Assembly (NCBI GenBank): GCA_947504195.1
Contig: CANNGN010000001.1
Location: forward strand, 310,001-374,000
DNA length: 64,000 nucleotides
Source of the DNA: an uncultured Vibrio sp.
GTDB taxonomy: Bacteria; Pseudomonadota; Gammaproteobacteria; Enterobacterales; Vibrionaceae
Direction of reading: 5' to 3'
The notes under the pieces were generated by a model. It saw nothing but the letters and a program-made list of their open reading frames with translations, searched no databases and was not told the DNA's origin. A program made the translations under genes and the position numbers. Below, piece after piece: positions 8,404-16,038 of this stretch (positions are counted from its first letter, which is position 1; every line of letters starts with the position of its first letter).

Positions 8404-9015
8404 TTAGGCCTTTATTGATAATGTTGCACCAAAAGCAATGAGACCCAAACCACACGCCTGATTAATTCTATGACTCAACTTTTTAATTATGTGACTTGCG
8501 TGCACAGAGGTGACTAGGTAAGCGACTATGCAAAACCAAGCCATATGTAGAAGCGCAATGTAAAAGCCATAGCTAATGACGAAAGGCATACTGTCATTAT
8601 TGGATGAGATGAGTTGGCTAAAGACGCTTAGAAAGAAAAGCATTGTTTTAGGATTCAATACATTACACAAAAAACCTTGAAATATGTACTTTCGAGTATG
8701 TAAGGGTTGGTCTGTCGAGTTTTGATCGTCTAATTTCAACTTAGAACTGACTAACCCTGTCACACCAAGATAAATTAAATACGCAGCACCAATATACTTC
8801 ACTATGCTAAATAAAATAGCATTCTGTGAAACTAAGTGACTGATCCCGATTACAGAATAGGTAATATGAACACAAACGCCAACTCCTATCCCAATCGCCG
8901 TCAATATGCCTGATTTTCTGCCAAAGAGTGCACTATTTTTAAATACTAAAACGAAGTCAGCGCCTGGGCTTATTACGATTAAAACCCCAAATACTGCAAA
9001 ACTTAATAATTCCAT
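8404..9015 (-). CDS. LysE/RhtB-family amino acid exporter
   Basis: A 203-residue inner-membrane protein with six hydrophobic segments. The N-terminal SPGADFVLVFKNSALFGRKSG corresponds to the LysE/RhtB signature (PGP-x-x-x-x-V and following basic loop), here with A for the second P. LNPKTMLFFLSVFSQ near residue 120 is the second family signature. These proteins export amino acids such as threonine, homoserine lactones or lysine/arginine by proton antiport. AGGA lies a short distance before the ATG. A LysR regulator is transcribed divergently 100 bases away, the classic exporter/regulator arrangement. Substrate unknown. Confidence 0.9.
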   Translation of the reverse strand: MELLSFAVFGVLIVISPGADFVLVFKNSALFGRKSGILTAIGIGVGVCVHITYSVIGISHLVSQNAILFSIVKYIGAAYLIYLGVTGLVSSKLKLDDQNSTDQPLHTRKYIFQGFLCNVLNPKTMLFFLSVFSQLISSNNDSMPFVISYGFYIALLHMAWFCIVAYLVTSVHASHIIKKLSHRINQACGLGLIAFGATLSIKA

Positions 9016-9115
9016 TTTCTATCCTAATTACTCATATTATTTAAAATAATTGTATAGATTTATTGGTAAGTTATAATCGAAAAAAAGGCACCCTAAGTGT
9101 GAGAAAAAGTCACAG

Positions 9116-9988
9116 ATGAGACATTTAAAAGCGTTCCATGTATTTCATATTACGGCAGAGTCATCGAGTTATAGTGAAGCAGCAGAAAGACTTCATATCA
9201 CTCACGGCGCAGTGAGTAAGCAAATTAAATTGCTAGAAAGCCATTTGTCGCAGTTACTGTTTTACAAACAAGGTAGAAAAATGTATCTCACGGAAGAAGG
9301 TGAGTTACTCAAGGAGTACACAGATATTGCGTTTAATGCTCTAGATAATGGAATTAAGAAGCTAACGAGTGAAAGCAACAAGCATCTTGAAGTTTCCTGT
9401 GAGCCTACGTTAACTATGCGGTGGCTAATGCCTAGGCTGACCAGTTTTTTCCAGCTTACGGGTATTGATGTTCGACTATCAACAGCAGGAGGGCCCGTCG
9501 ATTTAGATGAATCAGGTTTATCTTTAGCTATTCGGCGCGATGACTTCGATATTAGCCCAGAATATACAACACACAATTTAGTCAATGAGTGGGTTGGCCC
9601 TGTTTTTTCTCCTGAATATTGGAACAAAGTTAAGCGCAACTTGGATGACATTGTTCTGCTTCATAGTGAAACGAGACCTTCTGCATGGTCGGATTGGTCA
9701 TTACACTCAACACAAGCCTTCAATATAAATAAGTCTAAGTCCTTTGAGCATTTCTATTTCTGCTTACAAGCAGCAGTTGACGGTTTAGGGGCTGCTATAG
9801 GGTCATATCCTTTGATCGTCGATGACTTGAAAAGTGGAAGACTAGTGGCTCCATTTGGGTTTACTCAATCTGGACATGGTTATGTGCTGCTTAGCCATAC
9901 AGAAAGACTGGGAAGCAATGAAATGGAGTTCTTACACTGGTTAGAAAAGACAATGTCCTTATCTCAGCCTGAAACTCTAGGTTCGTAA
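9116..9988 (+). CDS. LysR-type regulator (GcvA-like), divergent from the LysE exporter
   Basis: A 290-residue LysR protein. The helix-turn-helix region contains SSYSEAAERLHITHGAVSKQIKLLESHL, quoted here only as the residue 20-47 block, followed by a YLTEEGELL wing like GcvA/AmpR-group regulators. The rest is a periplasmic-binding-protein-like effector domain. Divergent placement 100 bases from the LysE-family gene makes it the likely regulator of that exporter. The ribosome binding site is weak. The ligand is unknown; an amino acid that is itself exported would fit. Confidence 0.88.
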   Translation: MRHLKAFHVFHITAESSSYSEAAERLHITHGAVSKQIKLLESHLSQLLFYKQGRKMYLTEEGELLKEYTDIAFNALDNGIKKLTSESNKHLEVSCEPTLTMRWLMPRLTSFFQLTGIDVRLSTAGGPVDLDESGLSLAIRRDDFDISPEYTTHNLVNEWVGPVFSPEYWNKVKRNLDDIVLLHSETRPSAWSDWSLHSTQAFNINKSKSFEHFYFCLQAAVDGLGAAIGSYPLIVDDLKSGRLVAPFGFTQSGHGYVLLSHTERLGSNEMEFLHWLEKTMSLSQPETLGS

Positions 9989-10195
9989 TTTGTAGTGGTT
10001 GAGTGAATCTGATCTGCTATTTGTAGGCGACTCGCGCGGTTTGGACTAGAAAACGTTATATAAAAGAGAGGGCTCTTCATCTCGTAGCGCCTCGGTAATT
10101 TCCAGAGACTTGTTGAAACAACGGATTGGCTAACATGATTTTGCCCCAATCCAAGTTTCAGTACCTTGTAAGATCTATAAACAAAACTCATTCGA

Positions 10196-10663
10196 TTACC
10201 TGCGAGAGAAAAGTTTTGATAATCTAGTCCCTTTCATCTTTCCGATCCAAAAATCTTTTATCCCGACAATGAGAACTATCTTAGGTGCTCCGTCTTTGAG
10301 GTGTGCTGACCATGATGACCTATCTTGTTGCGATGGTTGAGGGAAGTCCTCAGGGTGAGTATGCCACTCTCCGATATAATTAACCGTTCCCTCAGACAAC
10401 TGGAAACAATTATCTACTTTCTGTTGATGGTGTTTGCCTCGTCTATCCACTAGGTTTCTCTGTCTAAGATCACCAAATCCGGGCTCAGACAGATCAGTAA
10501 TAACTATATGCTGGCCTCTTTGTTCACCAAGTAGTACACCTGCTGCTTCAGTATCTTGCATTTCAGTTTGTCTATATTTTTCTAGAACGGCTAAAACATG
10601 TTCAGTTATTACGACGAGGTGTCCATTGCTATCTTGATACGTAAGCTCTCTCTCAAACTTCAT
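10196..10663 (-). CDS. cap3: Cap3: JAMM/JAB-domain isopeptidase of type II CBASS
   Basis: A 155-residue Mov34/MPN (JAMM) zinc protease. Visible catalytic marks are Glu39 in TEAAGVLLGE and the JAMM motif H101-T-H103, seven residues, Ser111-x-x-Asp114 (in EWHTHPEDFPQPSQQD). In CBASS, Cap3 removes the cyclase from the proteins to which Cap2 has joined it, and so limits priming. Its start overlaps the 3' end of cap2 by 11 bases, and it is the last gene of the four-gene operon. Length and order match the V. cholerae VSP-1 gene following Cap2. A weak hairpin near 10064-10077 is the only terminator candidate seen downstream. Confidence 0.93.
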   Translation of the reverse strand: MKFERELTYQDSNGHLVVITEHVLAVLEKYRQTEMQDTEAAGVLLGEQRGQHIVITDLSEPGFGDLRQRNLVDRRGKHHQQKVDNCFQLSEGTVNYIGEWHTHPEDFPQPSQQDRSSWSAHLKDGAPKIVLIVGIKDFWIGKMKGTRLSKLFSRR

Positions 10664-12431
10664 TGCATATCACGCATTGCATTTGAGGCTGCAGTACCTT
10701 TCTCTTTCCGGTACGATGGCGAGGGTCTAAGATAAACTCACTGTAAGTCCAAGGTGTGCTTGCATTAAGAGTATTTAGTACGGCCTCCAGCGCCATAGCT
10801 GCAGAAATCTGGCTTACTCCAGCGTCATAAACTGTATAAGTATTTCCACAGCTGACTTTTTTTTCTTTAGACAGGTCTAGGTCTTTAAAGCGCATGTCGA
10901 TATGGTCTTGGTGGATGCTCTTATCAACCGTCATACACCCATAGCAACTCAGACTGTCATCAACTAAAACCTTAGCTGCTCTACCATTACCATCATTGAA
11001 CACATGAACGATAGTAGGCCGTTTGACTGATATCTGACGAACAACACATGCTAGCCTCTTTGATACAGGGGGGCGACCAGTTGCATCAATAACAATATCG
11101 TACTTACTAAGCGTTCTTTCATTGATAGGAAAATTACTATCAAATCCAGAAATATTTTTAGTTAAGTGTGTAGAGTTCTTAAGCTTTTTAGCTAGAGCTG
11201 AGGCTTTATTGCTCCCAAAGTCTGATACAGAAAGTGTATGCCGAGAAAAGTTATGAGGCTTTAGAGTATCTCTATCATAGAGATGTAAGCATTTCGCATC
11301 TAAGCCAGCTCCGTTTCGAACGAGCAACTCTGCTAAATATCCCCCTATTGTACCGCACCCAATTAGAGCAATGCTTTTTGAGCTTAACTCAAACTCCCTC
11401 TGTTGATTACGGCTTAATATGGCGGATTTATCCGCTTTAGTAATTGATAACCGAGCGAACTTGGAGCAAAAACCTTTTCTAGACATAATTCCGATCAGAT
11501 TTTTGAAAGACGTTTTCTTCCTCTTTCTTCGGGTTTTCCGCGAACTAAACTGGCACTCAATACTATTGACATCTATCTCTAGATAAAGGGAAACCGGATC
11601 TTGCTTCTCAATATCAAGCACTACAATATTTCTTTTTGCTTTTGAGTTAGATAGGCATCGAACAAGATGATCTCTTGCGCTGAGATCAACTAGCTCAAGC
11701 CAAGATAGCACCTCTTTAAGATCTTGAGGCGGCCACTCTACACCGGATAACCGATTTGGACGAACCCAGACATAATGAGTTTTTATCGAGGGGCTTTCAG
11801 GACGAACCAACTCTAAGCCTCTTTGATTTAGCCAGCTTTGTAAGTACTGATTGCTCTGTAAGTCATGCTCTTTTTTAACAACCTCTACGGTAATATACTC
11901 ACTTGACCGTAGCTTTTCTTTACCTGTCGCTCTTGCTAACACAGATGTGTAAGTGGAGTGTCTTCGAAGTTCGCTGAGTGAATATAATTCGGCAGTAGAA
12001 GACCAGTAAGATACAAATTCATTATCAAGCTCCTTGTCTCCCTTGGCATCATTGTTCGTAGCATTTACTGCAATATCCAGTGTTGTCTTTATCTGAAGAT
12101 CTACAGTTTTATATAGTTCAACTAAGTTATTCGGATTCCAGTCAGCTTCCATTTGTTCAACGTAACACAGGTAGCCTTCATGAGATATATGAGGGATTAG
12201 CCGCCCTTTGAGAGCTAGCGGCATCTCAATTACAAAGACAGTTGGTAGCTCAATATGTGGGTCACTCGCTTGTATCATTGCAACTTCAAACGCACCATAC
12301 TTTGTATCGTATCTTTTTATATATACCCCACCTAAAATGGAGTATTTATGTAAAAAGGATTCTTTTCTTAAACGGTTTATAGGTCTGTAACTATAACCAA
12401 GCTTAAGTAGAGCCTGATGAGTAATACTCAC
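10653..12431 (-). CDS. cap2: Cap2: fused E2-E1 ubiquitin-transfer-like enzyme of type II CBASS
   Basis: A 592-residue fusion. The N-terminal E2-like half has a probable transfer cysteine at Cys89 (SHEGYLCYVE). The C-terminal ThiF/E1-like adenylation domain carries the nucleotide loop LIGCGTIGGY at 357-365 and a probable E1 cysteine at Cys528 (KKVSCGNTY). Paired CxxC motifs at 496/499 and 586/589 suit a structural zinc. Cap2 adenylates the C-terminal glycine of the cyclase and joins it to target proteins, which primes cyclic dinucleotide synthesis. The start lies 5 bases after the dncV stop. The catalytic cysteine assignments come from motif context and should be checked by alignment with solved Cap2 structures. 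Confidence 0.93.
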   Translation of the reverse strand: MSITHQALLKLGYSYRPINRLRKESFLHKYSILGGVYIKRYDTKYGAFEVAMIQASDPHIELPTVFVIEMPLALKGRLIPHISHEGYLCYVEQMEADWNPNNLVELYKTVDLQIKTTLDIAVNATNNDAKGDKELDNEFVSYWSSTAELYSLSELRRHSTYTSVLARATGKEKLRSSEYITVEVVKKEHDLQSNQYLQSWLNQRGLELVRPESPSIKTHYVWVRPNRLSGVEWPPQDLKEVLSWLELVDLSARDHLVRCLSNSKAKRNIVVLDIEKQDPVSLYLEIDVNSIECQFSSRKTRRKRKKTSFKNLIGIMSRKGFCSKFARLSITKADKSAILSRNQQREFELSSKSIALIGCGTIGGYLAELLVRNGAGLDAKCLHLYDRDTLKPHNFSRHTLSVSDFGSNKASALAKKLKNSTHLTKNISGFDSNFPINERTLSKYDIVIDATGRPPVSKRLACVVRQISVKRPTIVHVFNDGNGRAAKVLVDDSLSCYGCMTVDKSIHQDHIDMRFKDLDLSKEKKVSCGNTYTVYDAGVSQISAAMALEAVLNTLNASTPWTYSEFILDPRHRTGKRKVLQPQMQCVICNEV

Positions 12432-12436
12432 GATAT

Positions 12437-13762
12437 TTATCCACTCACCATTGAAGAACTGATTTGTGTAGAAGAGTTTGCTTGAGTTGGTTCCTGACTA
12501 AATGCAGGAGCGGCAGCCTTATGCTTAATAAGCTCTCTGTCAAAAACTCGCTCTCCGAAAACTAAAGACAATTTAGATAGAGCATCACTTTTTGATTCAG
12601 CACTTTCTGCTTCTCTTAGTTGTTCAGGTAATAACCTCAACTTACCAACAATATCTCGCTCTCTATTGGTATGCTGACTTTCTGGCGGAAATAATGGTCT
12701 TTCATCAGTGTCATCTGGACTTTCAACCCCTTTAAGAAACTCTTGGTATAAGTTGTCAGCAACAACCTTCATTGTCTCTCCCATATCTTGAGCGTCAACA
12801 GAGCGTTGTTGCAAAACTTCAACCGTTGCAGCCATCAAACTGATGGACGATGGGCCACCAACTTGCCATTGTGCATCACGCCAAGCTTTCATATACCTGC
12901 ATACTTTTCGCAAATGTTTGCCTATACGGCGGCACTCGCCTTCAAACCAATCTTCAACAATCTTCGGATCACTATTCATCCACTTAGGACTACCAGGTTC
13001 TCCATCTCTAAGAGCAAGGTTTACATTTTCAGAGTCTAACTTTTCATACTCTAGGTCATCAGCTGAATCTTGTATAAAGCCATATGCTTCCATCCCCGCT
13101 GACTCATACATAGTACGATTATTTAACGCCTTAAGCATGGCAGTTTCTTTTTGCAAGAACTGTTCTTTTGGGATTGCATACATTGGCACATCAATGTGTG
13201 TTCGCTCTTGAGGGATTTTTATACGAGCACAAGTTCGTTTGCTATCGAACTCCCAGCCAATACTTTCTTCAACAAGTGATTTAAGGGAAGCATTAATCAG
13301 AAGAGTTAAGAGTTGGTGGCCAATCTTTGGTTCAGACTCAAAGAAAGTCATTGGAAGATAGGTTCCATCATCAATGTCCATTTCTTGACCTGGGTGAAAA
13401 GGGCGGTTTAAAGTTTTGTATTTGAAGCTACCCTGAGTCCAAAATCTAGGCTTTAAGATTGAAAGCTCCTTTAAGGTATCTCTGTCCATTTGACTCAACA
13501 AACTGCTTGCTTCAATGATTTTTTGTTGGGTAAGATATTGAAGATTTGTCTTTTGTAGACGAGTGTACAGATAGTCACTATTTTGGCTAAACGCAGCCTG
13601 CTCTTTGGCTATAGCCCCAACTTCCTCAAAGACACTTGTAATGCGCTTCCGGACAGTATTACGAAGATACAATAGCTTTTCATCTTCTTCTTTATTGAGA
13701 AGAAGTTTACCCATTAAACCGTCTGTTCGATTAGTGTAGTAATGGTGTAGATTCCAATTCAT
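12437..13762 (-). CDS. dncV: DncV-type CD-NTase (cyclic GMP-AMP synthase of CBASS)
   Basis: A 441-residue cytosolic nucleotidyltransferase very close to V. cholerae DncV as I remember it: the N-terminus NWNLHHYYTNRTDGLMGKL, WTQGSFKYKTLNRPF, and the C-terminal SSSMVSG all correspond. The active site is GS at 111-112, D129-x-D131 in EMDIDDGTY, and D191 in HIDVPMYAIP, offset by two from DncV D131/D133/D193. DncV makes 3',3'-cGAMP from ATP and GTP during phage infection, and this activates CapV. The last residue is glycine, the group that Cap2 activates and conjugates. Its start overlaps the capV stop by 4 bases (ATGA). The nucleotide product is inferred from similarity to DncV. Confidence 0.95.
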   Translation of the reverse strand: MNWNLHHYYTNRTDGLMGKLLLNKEEDEKLLYLRNTVRKRITSVFEEVGAIAKEQAAFSQNSDYLYTRLQKTNLQYLTQQKIIEASSLLSQMDRDTLKELSILKPRFWTQGSFKYKTLNRPFHPGQEMDIDDGTYLPMTFFESEPKIGHQLLTLLINASLKSLVEESIGWEFDSKRTCARIKIPQERTHIDVPMYAIPKEQFLQKETAMLKALNNRTMYESAGMEAYGFIQDSADDLEYEKLDSENVNLALRDGEPGSPKWMNSDPKIVEDWFEGECRRIGKHLRKVCRYMKAWRDAQWQVGGPSSISLMAATVEVLQQRSVDAQDMGETMKVVADNLYQEFLKGVESPDDTDERPLFPPESQHTNRERDIVGKLRLLPEQLREAESAESKSDALSKLSLVFGERVFDRELIKHKAAAPAFSQEPTQANSSTQISSSMVSG

Positions 13763-14853
13763 GCTAATGTTCCTTTTTCGTTTGAGGTATCAGCCCTCGT
13801 TTTAGATTTAAATGGTTCAGCTGGTTTAGAAAAAATTAATTTTAGCCGTTTATCTTTTGCAAACTCTTCATTTGCCAACTGCTTGCCTCTAGAAGCCAAA
13901 TTGTTTAGCGCTTCAATACTAGAGTTATCAAGTGTAATATCTCCTGCTGCTTCATTTGGGACTCGGCTATCTAAGCTAATATAATTGCCAATGGCACCGT
14001 GCACACTCAACTCTCTTGATAGCATAAACTGATGTAAAATCTGATTAGCGGTCATAGTAGTAAGAACTAATCGCTCTCCTAACCCCCACATCCCTAGGTA
14101 ACCCTTTTTTGCTCTCAATAGTTTCGGACTAAGTGCATATTCTTCACCCATAGTCCCAACATTCATAACATGGATATCTGAGTATGAAGCATCTGGAAAA
14201 TCACTTTTCATATCACCAAAAACCTCATGCAACCCTACAAAGCTAGGATTGTTTGCAACCAACCCCCCATCAACAAAGTACGCTTTAAGGTCTTCGCAAA
14301 AATATGGTTCGAAATAAGTAGGTGCAGCAGACGTAGCTAGAGCAGCATCCACCAACTTCAAAGGGCCATCACGAGTGAAATCTGGGTTATGTGGTGTCTT
14401 AAAAAACTGAGGACGCCCCGTTGATAAGTTGACAGTAGGGATCATTACACGCCTATCAAGATCGTTAAATGTTGTGCTTTCCCCAATCATTTCAATAATG
14501 GCTTCTTTTAGTGGCCCAGTTTTATAAGTGGCACCAAACGCTTTCTTGATTGTTTTTAGTAGATTATTGAAACATTTATGCTGAGGAAATATCTTATCGC
14601 TTTTACTATAAAAAACGTTTTTTAGCTCTCGTGCAGATTTTCCCTCGGCCAACCCTAAAGCGAGAAGTCCTCCTATGGATGTACCTGTGATCAGATCAAA
14701 GTAGTCACCAATCTTAATCGTCTTCTCGTTTGAAGACTCTTCAAGGATTCGCTCTAATTCAGCTAACACGCTAATAGTAAAAAGGCCTCGGACGCCTCCG
14801 CCATTGAGGCTCAAGACTCGGACTGCATTTGAGGGAAGGAGGTTGTCGCTCAT
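13759..14853 (-). CDS. capV: CapV: cGAMP-activated patatin-like phospholipase, CBASS effector
   Basis: A 364-residue patatin-like phospholipase. Marks are the oxyanion-hole GGGVRG at 18-23, the nucleophile elbow GTSIG with Ser59, and the catalytic Asp195 in FVDGGLVANNP. In type II CBASS of the DncV kind, cGAMP switches on this enzyme, which degrades the cell membrane and kills the infected cell before phage release. AAAGGAAAATAA precedes the ATG, and this is the first gene of the operon. The upstream region holds two dyad elements that may be regulatory. Order capV-dncV-cap2-cap3 is that of V. cholerae VSP-1. No lipoprotein or membrane segment was seen. Confidence 0.95.
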   Translation of the reverse strand: MSDNLLPSNAVRVLSLNGGGVRGLFTISVLAELERILEESSNEKTIKIGDYFDLITGTSIGGLLALGLAEGKSARELKNVFYSKSDKIFPQHKCFNNLLKTIKKAFGATYKTGPLKEAIIEMIGESTTFNDLDRRVMIPTVNLSTGRPQFFKTPHNPDFTRDGPLKLVDAALATSAAPTYFEPYFCEDLKAYFVDGGLVANNPSFVGLHEVFGDMKSDFPDASYSDIHVMNVGTMGEEYALSPKLLRAKKGYLGMWGLGERLVLTTMTANQILHQFMLSRELSVHGAIGNYISLDSRVPNEAAGDITLDNSSIEALNNLASRGKQLANEEFAKDKRLKLIFSKPAEPFKSKTRADTSNEKGTLA

Positions 14854-14902
14854 TTATTTTCCTTTAATCTGATGTTACTTGAGTACTTTATAAATGCCAT
14901 CT

Positions 14903-14968
14903 GTACTTATAGTACCTATCCATATATTGACGCTTAGATATCAACTAAACACAATATATGGGCATAGG
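14903..14968. promoter_or_regulatory. nested dyad elements upstream of the CBASS operon
   Basis: The first element is GTACT-3 bases-AGTAC at 14903-14915. The second is CCATATATTG at 14920-14929 with its exact complement CAATATATGG at 14952-14961, separated by 22 bases. The second pair extends outward with CCTAT / ATAGG after a 2-base bulge (to 14915 and 14968). The block begins about 50 bases before the capV start, where a promoter and operator are expected. Function is unknown; there is no U run that would make it a terminator. Confidence 0.5.
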
Positions 14969-15429
14969 CGGTGTTTTTCAATAGTTTGTAAAGGATAAAA
15001 TGAACGATAATTCCAAAGAGGGATCTTTCTTGTTAGTGTCTGCTAACCCTGGGCTGTAGGAAATGCCTTCTGTTGATATATACAGTGAGCATGTTTGTGC
15101 ATTAATTCTCTGAGAATAATTTTGTATTGAATTTATTTAGGACGCAGATGAACCTCATGGATCATCAGGCTTGGTTAGCATTGCATAGACACGATTGTGT
15201 GCTTTTTGATACCAAAAGTTATCCGCACTGCTCTAATTTAGCAAATTCCCTAACACAAAGATGTCCAAAAACGTGTTTAGGAGAGAACGTAGAGCAACTC
15301 GTTTTCCTATTTCTATTCTACTTTTTATACTGAAAGTTTCTGGGCGAAAATAGGCGTGAATTTTTTTTTGGTTAGAACTATTTTATAAGTTCACTCTTTG
15401 TCAGATGTTTTAGCCCTCAAAAACGGCGA

Positions 15430-15460
15430 AAACCCAGATGTTGGTAGCATCTGGGTTTTC
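15430..15460 (-). terminator. intrinsic terminator of rplY
   Basis: A perfect 12-base stem AAAACCCAGATG / CATCTGGGTTTT with a 7-base loop, about 85 bases beyond the rplY stop. Its A/T flanks could make it bidirectional. Confidence 0.75.
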
Positions 15461-15544
15461 TAATTTTTAGATGTCTCGGATGGTAAGGCCGATAATCTTT
15501 ATGCAAAAGGCTGGATTAAATCCGGCGCATTCCTTGGTAGGGAA

Positions 15545-15823
15545 TTAAACGCGGATGAAGTCCATGTGCTCAACTTTTGGCTTGAAAGCGTGACGTTGAA
15601 CGTCTTGAGGCTTAACTTTCACGTCTTTGCCGTCGATCACTAGAACGATACCTTCGTAGAACTCAGGTTTGTCCATTTGGTTGATCACGTTTGAGTGATC
15701 AAGAGCGATAGATACTGGTGCTGCTTCACCACCGTAAATGATAGCTGGGAATTGACCAGCATGGCGTAGGCGGCGGCTCGCACCTTTACCTAGTTCAGTA
15801 CGTACTACTGCTTCAAATTTCAT
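15545..15823 (-). CDS. rplY: 50S ribosomal protein L25
   Basis: A 92-residue protein of the short L25 form used by gammaproteobacteria. It binds 5S rRNA in the large subunit. The N-terminus [31 protein letters not shown] and the ending VEHMDFIRV are characteristic (quoted by position: residues 2-32 and 84-92). It has its own terminator downstream and a 200-base leader region upstream. Placement beside radD and rsuA matches the order in E. coli. Confidence 0.97.
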   Translation of the reverse strand: MKFEAVVRTELGKGASRRLRHAGQFPAIIYGGEAAPVSIALDHSNVINQMDKPEFYEGIVLVIDGKDVKVKPQDVQRHAFKPKVEHMDFIRV

Positions 15824-16038
15824 AGTAATTACTCTTAAATTTGTGTAATAAAATTCACGTGAATAATGCGACCTTATTCTACGCGGTTAAGCTTATGACA
15901 AAATTATGTCGATAAACGAGCGCGGATACTAACACTCACGAGTATTTTGAGCAACATCTTCACTACGAAAACCGAGTAAATTATTGAATTGCTGATTGTT
16001 AGAGATAAGTGTGTCATCAAAAGTGTTGGAATTCATGC

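Larger units (their letters stand above)
14854..15544. other. gene-free stretch between the CBASS operon and rplY
   Basis: About 690 bases. It holds the capV promoter region with dyads (14903-14968) and the rplY terminator (15430-15460). A 68-codon open frame at 15127-15333 shows no family features and is probably not a gene. No tRNA, integrase or repeat that would mark an insertion boundary was recognised. Confidence 0.5.

Noticed and set aside
9964..10191. 75-codon frame on the minus strand directly after cap3
   Set aside because: It overlaps the LysR 3' end, lacks any family feature and has no convincing ribosome binding site; a fifth CBASS gene is not supported.
12843..13211. 122-codon frame inside dncV on the opposite strand
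   Set aside because: Shadow of dncV; the minus-strand frame has clear catalytic motifs.
15127..15333. 68-codon frame between the CBASS operon and rplY
   Set aside because: Low-complexity C-terminus, no domain resemblance and no conserved context; probably chance.
15461..15544. Short apparently coding stretch downstream of the rplY stop
   Set aside because: It translates to plausible residues for about 30 codons on the plus strand but has no start codon and an in-frame stop just upstream; no relation found.
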